Shown: one piece after another, positions 15,522 through 23,194 of the stretch
Layout: each line of letters opens with the position of its first letter
Numbering within the stretch: the first letter of the stretch is position 1
Assembly (NCBI GenBank): GCA_002494165.1
Contig: DLBH01000054.1
Span: forward strand, 49,452 to 113,451
Length of the DNA stretch: 64,000 nucleotides
Reading direction: 5' to 3'
From: Lachnospiraceae bacterium UBA7026
Lineage (GTDB): Bacteria; Bacillota; Clostridia; Lachnospirales; Lachnospiraceae
Position numbers and translations under genes: made by a program
Notes under the pieces: model-generated
Told to the model about the DNA's origin: nothing
Databases searched by the model: none
Seen by the model: only the letters and a program-made list of their open reading frames with translations

Positions 15522-16269
15522 ATAAGAAAGGACGGACAACATCCAGTCCATTATATAGATTTTGAAATTATAGTTTTCAGCACTGGTATCATGAAAGATG
15601 AGGTGAGACCACCGGAAGATTAATTTTTAATTTCAGAATTTAAATCTTGAAGAAGGAGGTACGGACCACCAAAAGCATAAGTTTTTAATTCGACACTATA
15701 ACTTACCAGGAGGTACGGAAAGCCATACAGTTTAGTTTAGGAATTCCGGTTGAATGCAGATAGAGAGCACAGGCGTTTGGGAGCTGACAGATCTAGAGGG
15801 ATAGGAGCTTCAAAGATATAAAGAACATTTGCGGTGACAGGATATCTGGAAGAGATTAGAGAATTCATAGGATTCGGAACTTGGTGTAGAGAAAGTATAT
15901 GCCGTATCTAAGGTCTTAAGGGATCTAATGTCGGAAGTGTCCGAGGAATCATTTCCTGTCTAGAAGAGGGGATGTGGAATTGGATTCAGGCCGCTGGGAT
16001 ACCGCTTAAGGTTGAGGAGATAGCAGGAACCGTGATCATTTATTTAGAAGGTTTGCAGGAAGCATCTGTTGAGAGGAGAAATCAGCGGAGAAAAAGTAGC
16101 CGGTAAGAAACACCGGTGAAAGAAAGGAATTGGGTTGTAAGGTTCTGCGACAGGATAAGTGAAAGCGGAATGGAGGGTAGACCGTTGGATGTAATATTTT
16201 TAAATGAACATTGCTGAGAGGGCATCTGAATGTGTAGTCGGGTGTCCTCTATTTGTTTGCTCTTTTTTT
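15522..16269 (+). ncRNA. Candidate large structured non-coding RNA (~0.75 kb)
   Basis: Bounded by a perfect consensus promoter and a 13-bp terminator hairpin. Stops fall in all frames; two AGGAGGTACGGA boxes (15655 and 15708) lack start codons. Possible helices: 5' ACATCCA (15539-15545) with 3' TGGATGT (16186-16192) closing about 650 nt; AAGATT/AATCTT (15616/15643); TAAGTT/AACTTA (15678/15700); AGGAA/TTCCT around TCAT (15944/15953); CCGGT/ACCGG (16100/16112). The base composition is purine-rich with GAAA-like loops. Size, isolation and likely host fit large ornate RNAs such as ROOL, but I cannot match a published consensus by eye. OLE is less likely because no OLE-associated membrane protein gene is next to it. 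Confidence 0.6.
16217..16269 (+). terminator. Terminator of the candidate large RNA
   Basis: Positions 16217-16229 pair with 16238-16250 (13 bp including G-U pairs), followed by a T-rich tract ending in seven T. In the reverse direction there is no U-run, so it serves the + strand. Confidence 0.82.
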
Positions 16270-16285
16270 GAGATAGTATTTCCGG

Positions 16286-16765
16286 TTACTTTGCCATCTC
16301 CAACAAGGTATCTCCGGTCAGCCGGTAAGTCGTCCATTCGTCCATAGGCACTGCGCCGAGGGAGCGGTAGAAGTCAATACTGGGCTGATTCCAGTCAAGA
16401 CATGCCCACTCCAGGCGGCTGCAGCCGCGTTCCACTGTGATCTGTGCCAGCTTTTTCAGCAGTGCTTTGCCATAGCCTTTCCCACGGTATTCCGAAAGGA
16501 CAAACAGGTCTTCCAGGTAAATTCCCGCTCTTCCCAGGAAAGTCGAGAAGTTATGGAAGAACAGTGCAAATCCTACTTCTTTGTTACCTTTACCTTCACA
16601 TTCACATACGAAAAGCACTTCAGCTTTTTTCTTTTCAAAGATCCATTCCCCCAGCAGCTCCTCTGTTGCTACTACCTGATCTGACATGTTTTCATAATCT
16701 GAGAGTTGTCTGATAAAAGACAAGATCAGTCTGCAGTCCTCTACATTTGCAAATCGAAATTCCAT
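16286..16765 (-). CDS. GNAT-family N-acetyltransferase
   Basis: A 159-residue GCN5-related acetyltransferase. The acetyl-CoA loop is seen in YRGKGYGKALLKKL after the strand IYLEDLFV; the C-terminal WNQPSIDFYRSLGA is typical of the SSAT/diamine-thialysine acetyltransferase branch, which acetylates small amines. The ribosome site GGAAAGGA precedes the ATG. It stands alone on the minus strand, downstream of and convergent with the large RNA locus. The exact substrate cannot be read from sequence. Confidence 0.85.
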   Translation of the reverse strand: MEFRFANVEDCRLILSFIRQLSDYENMSDQVVATEELLGEWIFEKKKAEVLFVCECEGKGNKEVGFALFFHNFSTFLGRAGIYLEDLFVLSEYRGKGYGKALLKKLAQITVERGCSRLEWACLDWNQPSIDFYRSLGAVPMDEWTTYRLTGDTLLEMAK

Positions 16766-16857
16766 CTTTGCTTCCTTTCCCCTTTTATATTTTCAAAAAA
16801 GGCTGCCCGTATGGAGCAACCTGGATATATTTACTTATTTACCTTTCTGCCATCAGT

Positions 16858-16944
16858 CAGTATACGGATCTGTCATCGGTATACGGATCTGCCATCAGCA
16901 TACGGATCTGCCACAAGCATACAAATCTGCCATCAGTATACGGA
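16858..16944. repeat. 19 bp tandem repeat, 4.5 units
   Basis: Units CAGTATACGGATCTGTCAT at 16858, 16877, 16896, 16915 and a partial at 16934, with one to four changes each. It lies about 90 bp upstream of the GNAT start codon, so it could influence that promoter region. Confidence 0.88.
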
Positions 16945-17088
16945 AAAATTATGGAAAATTCAAGATTTCCAGAATGTTTTTAAATTGTCCGGGATTGTTT
17001 TCCGGTTTCGGTTCTTATGGCCAGGTCTGCTTCAACATTGATTGCAAATGCATCCATGGAGAAACAGAAAACTATTGAAAAACCACGG

Positions 17089-17127
17089 GGTTAGTGGTAT
17101 CTTACTAATAGTTAGTAATACCTAACC
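17089..17127. promoter_or_regulatory. Palindromic operator-like site
   Basis: TTACTAA-TAG-TTAGTAA is an exact inverted repeat, extended by outer GGTA/TACC and GGTTA/TAACC pairs. There is no T-run. Such TTACT-N7-AGTAA sites resemble operators of HxlR/MarR-type regulators. It lies about 215 bp before the methyltransferase gene. No regulator gene is adjacent. The rest of 16945-17342 shows nothing recognised. Confidence 0.4.
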
Positions 17128-17342
17128 ACCTCTATTTAACTCCCTTTGGTGTGATTTTCACGGTGCAGGATTTGAGCCATTTCGGGCCTGCTCTGTTTTA
17201 TTCCGTGTAAAAGGCAATTGCACGGAGTGTAAAAGATAATTGTACGGGAGAGATTATGAGGGAGACCCTGATAGAAGAGGAAGACACCGCCAAAAGGTGA
17301 ATAAGAGACTGGTGTCAGTCAAAGGAAGAAGGAGATTTAACC

Positions 17343-18128
17343 ATGGGAGCAGATTATAAAAACTGGATGCCAAAAGGAATGGTAATTTCTTTTACAGGGG
17401 GAGCTGCCGGAGCGTGGGCCGCGGCCCTGGGGCTGCGTATTCTGATGCCTGAAGGACCTGTAAAACGTGTGATGACGGGGATATCCGCAGGACTTGGAGC
17501 CCTTCTTTCCGGGGCGTCCATCTGGTCTTATCTGATGTACCGTGCATTTGATTATAAAGGAAAAAGACAGATGTCCAGACAGATTATTGAAGGAATCGCG
17601 GACTATGTAGATCTGCCGGAAGATGGAAAGTGTCTGGATGTAGGCTGTGGCAGCGGGGCGCTGGCCATTGCGATCGCTAAACGGAATCCGCAGGGCCAGG
17701 TGATTGGGATTGACCGTTGGGGCAAGGAATATGCATCTTTTAATAAGCCTCTCTGTGAAAGTAATGCCCTGGCAGAGGGCGTATCGAATGTCTGCTTTCG
17801 GCAGGGAGATGCCACCTGCCTGGATTTTCCTGATGATACTTTTGATGCCGTGGCTAGTAATTATGTGTATCATAATATCCCTTCAAAGGACCGGCAGGCG
17901 ATCCTGTTGGAGACACTGCGGACCTTGAAAAAGGGAGGAAGCTTTGCGATCCATGACATTTTCTCCGCCGGGAAATACGGGGATATGCAGGCTTTCGTGA
18001 AGAAGTTGAAGGAGATGGGCTACGAGAAGGTGGATTTGATCGATACGACAGATGGGAAATGGATCCGTAAGAGCGAAGCCGGATGGATGGGACTTTCAGG
18101 TTCTGCCCTGTTGACGGGAAGAAAATGA
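17343..18128 (+). CDS. Membrane-anchored class I SAM-dependent methyltransferase
   Basis: A 261-residue protein. Two N-terminal hydrophobic helices (about 13-32 and 42-66) are followed by a Rossmann methyltransferase domain: motif I CLDVGCGSGALAIAIA, the acidic residue after strand 2 in VIGIDRW, motif II in FDAVASNYVYHN, and LKKGGSFAIHDIF. It resembles the UbiE/Methyltransf_11 group. The substrate is unknown. The start has GAAGGAG at good spacing. The stop overlaps (ATGA) a short frame encoding the tail of a second methyltransferase. Confidence 0.82.
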   Translation: MGADYKNWMPKGMVISFTGGAAGAWAAALGLRILMPEGPVKRVMTGISAGLGALLSGASIWSYLMYRAFDYKGKRQMSRQIIEGIADYVDLPEDGKCLDVGCGSGALAIAIAKRNPQGQVIGIDRWGKEYASFNKPLCESNALAEGVSNVCFRQGDATCLDFPDDTFDAVASNYVYHNIPSKDRQAILLETLRTLKKGGSFAIHDIFSAGKYGDMQAFVKKLKEMGYEKVDLIDTTDGKWIRKSEAGWMGLSGSALLTGRK

Positions 18129-18268
18129 GGCGAACCGGCGACCATGCGGTTTATTCCAGAGCAGAGATGGAAGAGATGCTGCGGGAGGTCGGGTTTGAGC
18201 ATATTCGTTCGAGATTGATCACACCCTTTACTTATGTGTGTGTTGGCCGGAAATCCGGTCGTAAATAA
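18125..18268 (+). pseudogene. C-terminal remnant of a second methyltransferase
   Basis: A 47-codon frame starting in a 4-nt ATGA overlap with the upstream gene. It reads DHAVYSRAEMEEMLREVGF, then a strand pair ending TYVCVGRK, typical of the last 40 residues of class I methyltransferases. The upstream gene already has its own complete C-terminus (ALLTGRK). This looks like what is left of a tandem paralogue after a deletion, though it could be translated by coupling. Confidence 0.5.
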
Positions 18269-18319
18269 AGAAAATGCCTGAAAAAATGTTTACAAAAGTG
18301 CTTATAAAAAAATTCCTAT

Positions 18320-18396
18320 ATAAAATCTTTACATAAAAACCCTTACATAAAATCCTTACATAAAAATCTTACATAAAATCCTTACATGAAATTCCT
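18320..18396. repeat. ~14 bp AT-rich tandem repeat, about five units
   Basis: Repeated (A)ATCCTTACATAA units of 13-15 bp upstream of the terminator hairpin that separates the methyltransferase remnant from pepA. Confidence 0.75.
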
Positions 18397-18401
18397 GCAA
18401 A

Positions 18402-18473
18402 AAAATGCGTCGCAGTTACGGACTGCCTTTTCTGATATGAATAGACGGAAGGTTACTGCGACGCTTTATTTTT
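18402..18473. terminator. Long-loop bidirectional terminator
   Basis: GCGTCGCAGT (18407-18416) pairs exactly with ACTGCGACGC (18454-18463). An A-run lies before and a T-rich run after, so it can end transcripts from both sides. The architecture resembles that at 1036-1112. Confidence 0.78.
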
Positions 18474-18521
18474 ATGTTATGGTTTTGTTGTGGTCTTGTT
18501 ATGGTTTAGGTCAGACGCTTT

Positions 18522-19997
18522 TTAGTAGCTCTTGTAGGGCTTCTCAAGCAGTTTCACTGTCTCGTAGAGGAGCATGGCTGCTGCGCCGGTGCCGCCCTTG
18601 GAGAAGATCTCTGTGTCTGCGTCGGACTCGGAGGTTCCGGCGATGTCCAAGTGTACCCAAGGCTTCTTCTCTACGAAGGCGCAGAGGAAGCGGGCTGCTG
18701 CGATGGCGCCGCACTTCTTGCCACAGTTGGCGATGTCGGCAACGCAGGACTCGTTTAAGTCTTTGTACTCATCGTCGCCCAGAGGCATACGCCATACATT
18801 TTCCCCGGAGAGGATGGAGCCCTGAACTACCTTGGAGGCCAGGTCTTCGCTGTTGCTGAAGAGGCCGGTGTAGCGGTCGCCGAGGGCAACCACACAGGCA
18901 CCTGTCAGGGTGGCTACGTCGATGATGTGGGTGGCGCCGCACTCGCGGATAGCGTAGGTGATGGCGTCTACCAGGGCCATACGGCCTTCGGCGTCTGTGT
19001 TGACGATCTCGATGGTCTGGCCGTTCATGGACTTAACGATGTCGCCGGGCTTGGATGCCTGGCCGGATACCATGTTCTCACATGCCGGGATTACTGCGGT
19101 GACATTGATGCCCAGCTTGGCTTCGGCGATAGCACCGATGGCTGCCAGTACTGCTGCGGCTCCGCCCATGTCTCCGTGCATGCCCTTCATGGCATTGGTG
19201 GGCTTTAAGTTATATCCGCCGCTGTCAAAGCAGATGCCCTTGCCGATGAGGGCGATCTTCTCGTCGTCTGTGGCGCGGCCGTTGTAGTCTAATACGATAA
19301 ATTTCGGTCTCTCGGAGGAACCCTTTGCTACGGCAAGGAAGGAATCCATGCCCAGGTCCTGGCAGTCCTCCTGGTCCAGAATCGTACACTTGATGTTGTT
19401 CTTGCCGGCGATGGCTTTGGCCTTCTCAGCGAGAGCCGTTGGAGTCATAACATTGGCCGGCTCGTTAACCAGGTCACGGGCAGTGGTAACAGCCCGGGCC
19501 ATCATGCGCACGTACTGTTCTTCTTTTTTGAAGGAGGCCGGGTCGATGCCGGTGAGGACACCGAGGCTTAACTCGTGGCCTTCTTTCTTATCTGTAATAT
19601 ATTTGTCAAAGGAATAGTCTGCCAGCATAAGGCCCTTCATAGCAGAGCTGAGCCAGTAGGACACATCATCTCCGATGGCGGTCATAAGCAGGTTCTTACT
19701 CTTGAACTTCTTGGCTTCCTTCATGGCTGCTCCGAACTGAAGTTGATATCTCCGGGGTGTAGCCTTTTCCGGGATGCCGATGAAGATAAGATTGTAGTAA
19801 GGCTGTCCCTGATAGGAGAAGTCCTTACCTCTCAGACCGTACACTTTCGTTCCTCCAACCAGATCATCTTCCTGGAGAGCGGCAAAGATTTCACTGACCT
19901 TGCCAAGCTCAATGCTAAGACGGTTTTTATGATTGTATGTCACGAGAAGAGTATCAAATTCATAATCCTCTAAATCGACGAGACGCTGTATTTGCAT
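18522..19997 (-). CDS. pepA: Leucyl aminopeptidase, M17 family
   Basis: A 491-residue cytosolic aminopeptidase with two metal ions that removes N-terminal residues from peptides. The catalytic domain shows GKGICFDSGGYNLKP (metal-binding Lys/Asp), the NTDAEGRMAL signature with the metal-binding Asp/Glu and catalytic Arg, and DVATLTGACVVALG. The N-terminal half is the variable M17 domain. The length is normal. AAAGGAG lies 9 nt before the ATG. Convergent with the methyltransferase; monocistronic. Confidence 0.93.
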   Translation of the reverse strand: MQIQRLVDLEDYEFDTLLVTYNHKNRLSIELGKVSEIFAALQEDDLVGGTKVYGLRGKDFSYQGQPYYNLIFIGIPEKATPRRYQLQFGAAMKEAKKFKSKNLLMTAIGDDVSYWLSSAMKGLMLADYSFDKYITDKKEGHELSLGVLTGIDPASFKKEEQYVRMMARAVTTARDLVNEPANVMTPTALAEKAKAIAGKNNIKCTILDQEDCQDLGMDSFLAVAKGSSERPKFIVLDYNGRATDDEKIALIGKGICFDSGGYNLKPTNAMKGMHGDMGGAAAVLAAIGAIAEAKLGINVTAVIPACENMVSGQASKPGDIVKSMNGQTIEIVNTDAEGRMALVDAITYAIRECGATHIIDVATLTGACVVALGDRYTGLFSNSEDLASKVVQGSILSGENVWRMPLGDDEYKDLNESCVADIANCGKKCGAIAAARFLCAFVEKKPWVHLDIAGTSESDADTEIFSKGGTGAAAMLLYETVKLLEKPYKSY

Positions 19998-20298
19998 GAT
20001 GATACGCTCCTTTCATTATTATTCATTGTCACAGGTATCCGGCCCTGGCGGGCGGGATACTTCTTGTCTTTTGATCATTCAAGTTATCCAGGGAAAATGT
20101 CTGTCTCCGTCCCTTTGGCTCACGACAGAATCCGTCCAGAGAGCAAACTTCTCCCGCAGAAGTCTATTCATAGTATAGCACAGAAAAAATATCAAAAACA
20201 GAAAAGAATTGTATAAAATACATAATTTTTTGGCACATGAATTAATTAAATGGCAGGACATGGACCTGGTCAGGGTAATTTTTTGCTTTGGCCTGAAG

Positions 20299-20327
20299 TT
20301 GACATAAAAGCCCGCCGATAGTATAAT
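20299..20327 (+). promoter_or_regulatory. Consensus promoter of the citrate synthase gene
   Basis: TTGACA (20299-20304), a 17-bp spacer and TATAAT (20322-20327). The inferred start near 20334 gives a leader of about 300 nt. Confidence 0.85.
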
Positions 20328-20328
20328 T

Positions 20329-20363
20329 AACATAAATAAGTAACATAGTTAAGTATTTATGTT
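20329..20363. promoter_or_regulatory. Inverted repeat over the gltA transcription start
   Basis: AACATAAATA (20329-20338) and TATTTATGTT (20354-20363) are exact complements separated by 15 bp, directly after the -10 box. The position suits a repressor site. Two AGTTAAGTAT copies nearby are a second possible motif. Confidence 0.5.
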
Positions 20364-20444
20364 AACTAACCAAGTTAAGTATATCATAAAATGTTTTTTA
20401 TGAACAGAGGCTGTATAAAGACAGTGGGAGCCGCGGACAGGCCT

Positions 20445-20575
20445 CAGGATCCCGGCGGGCCCCAAAAAAGTGGATGATACATTAATATGTTATGGATGTG
20501 CTGGCAGGATCCCGGTGGGGCCCCAAAAAGCGGATGATACATTAACATGTTGAGGATGTGTTGGTGGGAACCCGG
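20445..20575. repeat. 60 bp tandem duplication in the gltA leader
   Basis: Units at 20445-20504 and 20505-20564 plus a short third start, each running from CAGGATCCCGG through CCCCAAAAA and GGATGATACATTAA to a TGG end. GC-rich and AT-rich halves alternate. Confidence 0.88.
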
Positions 20576-20634
20576 AGAGATCAGGAACAAGGATGTCCGT
20601 AGGCGGAGTATGTATTTAGAAGGAGTGATGCAGA

Positions 20635-22059
20635 GTGAATGAATATTCGATGATGACCCCGGAACTGGAGGAGCTTGCCAACAAGTGTATGATGCATGGG
20701 CAGATTCCTTCCGGTTTATATGAGCAGTACCATGTGCTGCGAGGTCTGAGAGATGTCAATGGTAAAGGTGTTCTCGCCGGTCTGACGGATATATCCACAA
20801 TCACCTCAAAGAGGGAGATCGATGGTAAGATAGTTCCCATTGACGGAGAGCTCCGCTACCGGGGTTATGACATCAATGACCTGGTCACCGGATTTTACCG
20901 GGAGGAAAGGTTCGGTTATGAAGAGGTAGCTTTTCTGCTGATCTTCGGACGGCTGCCCAGGAGGGAGGAACTGAAGGCCTTCCGGGCCACGCTGGGGAGC
21001 TACCGGACCCTGCCGACGAATTTTGTCCGGGATGTCATCATGAAGGCTCCCGGCAATGATATGATGAATACCCTGCAGAGGGGTGTGCTTACCCTCTACG
21101 GCTACGATGATATGGCGGATGACATCTCCGTGGCCAATGTGCTCCGGCAGAGTCTGCAGCTGATCAGTACCATGCCTTTGCTGGCGGTTTATGGCTACCA
21201 GGCCTACCGTCATTATATAGAAGGAAAGAGTCTCTATATTCATTCGCCCAGACCCGAGTTATCCACGGCGGAGAATATTCTCCGGATCCTCCGGCCTGAT
21301 AAGCAGTATACCAAGCTGGAGGCAAGGGTATTGGATGTCGCTTTGGTGCTTCATATGGAGCATGGTGGTGGTAATAACTCCACATTTACCAATCATGTGG
21401 TTACTTCTTCCGGTACCGATACCTATTCGGCAGTGGCAGCTTCTCTTTCTTCCCTCAAGGGCCCCAAGCATGGCGGAGCCAATATTAAGGTGGTCCGGAT
21501 GTTTGATGACATGAAGAAGGAGGTAACGGACTGGAAGGATGAGGATGCCATCCAGAATTATCTTTTGAAGCTGCTCAACAGGGAAGCCTTTGACCGGTCC
21601 GGTCTGATTTACGGATTGGGCCATGCGGTCTATTCCATCTCCGACCCCAGGGCCAGGATTTTCAAGCGTTACCTGAGCCGTCTGGCCAAGGAAGAGGGCC
21701 ACAGGGAGGAATACGAGTTCTACCAGAGAGTGGAGAGACTGGCAGTGAAGACCATCCAGAAGAAGCGTCGCATCTACAAGGGTGTCAGTGCCAATATCGA
21801 TTTCTATTCCGGCTTCCTTTACCGGATGCTGGGATTGCCGGACCAGCTGTTTACACCTATGTTTGCGGTGGCCCGTATGGTTGGCTGGAGTGCCCACCGG
21901 ATTGAGGAGTTGATTAACGGTGACAAGATTATCAGGCCTGCCTATGAGAGTGTGTCCATGGAAAAGGCTTACGTGCCCATGTCCAAAAGGAAGCTAACTG
22001 CTGATGCTGATGCGGACGAGCTTGTTGCAGATAAGGTTGGCCCGGACAAGGCTGATTGA
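20635..22059 (+). CDS. gltA: Citrate synthase
   Basis: A 474-residue enzyme condensing acetyl-CoA and oxaloacetate. The family's catalytic histidines are in HMEHGGGNNSTFT and GLGHAVY, with the aspartate later; SSLKGPKHGGAN is also typical. The GTG start has AAGGAG at 9 nt; the first in-frame ATGs lie further from it. In such anaerobes it usually feeds an incomplete oxidative branch toward glutamate. The acidic Asp/Ala/Val tail (about 458-474) is not part of the fold and runs into a 44-bp tandem repeat that begins before the stop codon. Confidence 0.93.
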   Translation: MNEYSMMTPELEELANKCMMHGQIPSGLYEQYHVLRGLRDVNGKGVLAGLTDISTITSKREIDGKIVPIDGELRYRGYDINDLVTGFYREERFGYEEVAFLLIFGRLPRREELKAFRATLGSYRTLPTNFVRDVIMKAPGNDMMNTLQRGVLTLYGYDDMADDISVANVLRQSLQLISTMPLLAVYGYQAYRHYIEGKSLYIHSPRPELSTAENILRILRPDKQYTKLEARVLDVALVLHMEHGGGNNSTFTNHVVTSSGTDTYSAVAASLSSLKGPKHGGANIKVVRMFDDMKKEVTDWKDEDAIQNYLLKLLNREAFDRSGLIYGLGHAVYSISDPRARIFKRYLSRLAKEEGHREEYEFYQRVERLAVKTIQKKRRIYKGVSANIDFYSGFLYRMLGLPDQLFTPMFAVARMVGWSAHRIEELINGDKIIRPAYESVSMEKAYVPMSKRKLTADADADELVADKVGPDKAD

Positions 22060-22143
22060 GAGAAGGCCGGCCTGACAAGACTGTCAGGGACAAGGTCGAT
22101 TGTGAGAAAGCTGACCGGACAAGACTGTTTGGGACAAGGCTGG
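22045..22143. repeat. 44 bp tandem repeat straddling the gltA stop codon
   Basis: Units start with GACAAGG at 22045, 22089 and 22133, exactly 44 bp apart; the third diverges after about 10 bp. The gltA TGA (22057-22059) lies in the first unit. Downstream to 22337 I see only a GC-rich inverted repeat near 22210-22240 and the marR ribosome site. Confidence 0.88.
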
Positions 22144-22337
22144 CATGAAGAAGGGCTCTGGAGTATAAGGGTGCTGGAATGGAAAAAGCCGGTGAGACCG
22201 GATTTGGAAAATGATAATGACCGGCAGCCGCCGGCTGTCTGATAAACTATCTGATAAGAATAGAAAATGTGAATAACTGCAGTAAAGAATATAAATAATC
22301 ATAGTAAATATCTGGATGTAAAACATCAGGGGGAAAT

Positions 22338-22853
22338 ATGAATTTGGCAGAAATGTGCGAAGAACCATCAGAAGAACGAGGCACAGGAGAGCAGAGTAAA
22401 GAGGAACAAGGGAGTGGAGGACGGAGCAAGGAATCCTATGAGATGCTGCTGATCGCTGTCAGGCAGGTGTCCCTGCATCTGCAGCAGATGTGCAGCATCC
22501 CACAGGGGGAACTCACTATGCTGATCGCCATCAGCCGGATGGAAAAGGAGAAAGGCTATGTCCTTCCTTCAGAGCTGAGGACGGCCATGCATTTGTCGAG
22601 GCCGGCCGTATCCCGCATGCTCCATAACCTGGAAGATAAGGGCTACCTGCGAAGGAGGGTCAGTGATTCCGACCATCGCTTTGTGCGGGTGGAGATCACA
22701 AATCAGGGGAAAGAGAAAATGAACACTGCCATAGAGCGGTGCACGGATATCTTAAAAAAAGTAAAAGAAAGAATGGGTGAAGAAGACATGGAGCATTTCC
22801 TTGACTACAACAAAAAGTTTTGCCGGATTCTTTCTGAGGAGGTTTTTGACTAA
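22338..22853 (+). CDS. MarR-family transcriptional regulator
   Basis: A 171-residue winged-helix protein. A charged, Glu/Gly/Ser-rich N-terminal tail of about 33 residues precedes the MarR fold. The recognition helix is in LSRPAVSRMLHNLEDKGYL and the wing in RRRVSDSDHRFVRVEIT. No efflux pump or oxidoreductase is next to it, so the target is unknown. The ribosome site is GGGGG before the ATG. Its last codons and stop are duplicated in tandem. Confidence 0.85.
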   Translation: MNLAEMCEEPSEERGTGEQSKEEQGSGGRSKESYEMLLIAVRQVSLHLQQMCSIPQGELTMLIAISRMEKEKGYVLPSELRTAMHLSRPAVSRMLHNLEDKGYLRRRVSDSDHRFVRVEITNQGKEKMNTAIERCTDILKKVKERMGEEDMEHFLDYNKKFCRILSEEVFD

Positions 22854-22897
22854 GCCTGGAACTTCTTTCTGAGGAGGTTCTTGACTGAGCCTGGAAC
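22828..22897. repeat. 35 bp tandem duplication straddling the marR stop codon
   Basis: 22828-22862 and 22863-22897 differ at two positions. The TAA stop at 22851-22853 lies inside the first copy, and the second copy has TGA at the equivalent place. After it come an (ATGAATAATA)n-like simple-sequence tract near 22990-23047 and two hairpins. Confidence 0.9.
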
Positions 22898-23048
22898 GAC
22901 CAGGAGCTGGTCCGGGATTAATCAAAGGACAGACCAGGATTGGCCAGAAGTTTATCCTGGGACCGGTCAGGGGTTTAGCAACATGAAAAAATGAATAATA
23001 ATGAAATAAATGAATAATAATGAATAAAATAATAATGAATAATAAGAA

Positions 23049-23122
23049 AGAGTCCCTATGAGGACTCTCCTGCCTGATAAAGGCCCTGCTTCCCTTGAGT
23101 GGGAGTCAGGGCCTTTTCAGCA
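23049..23122. terminator. Two hairpins, terminator between marR and mazG
   Basis: GAGTCC/GGACTC at about 23052-23069, then AAGGCCCTG paired with CAGGGCCTT (about 23080-23117) with an inner TTCCC/GGGAG pair and a trailing TTTT. They lie between convergent genes. Confidence 0.78.
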
Positions 23123-23194
23123 ATATTTTCAGCAATAATTCCAGTAATATTTTTAGTATAATTTTCAAGTGTAATCACTTTTATCAGTCTTCTG

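Larger units (their letters stand above)
19998..20634. other. Spacer and long citrate synthase leader
   Basis: About 640 bp. The left part holds the unresolved pepA upstream region. From 20299 it holds a consensus promoter, an operator-like inverted repeat and a 300-nt leader with a 60-bp direct duplication ahead of gltA. No small gene or known riboswitch was recognised. Confidence 0.6.
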
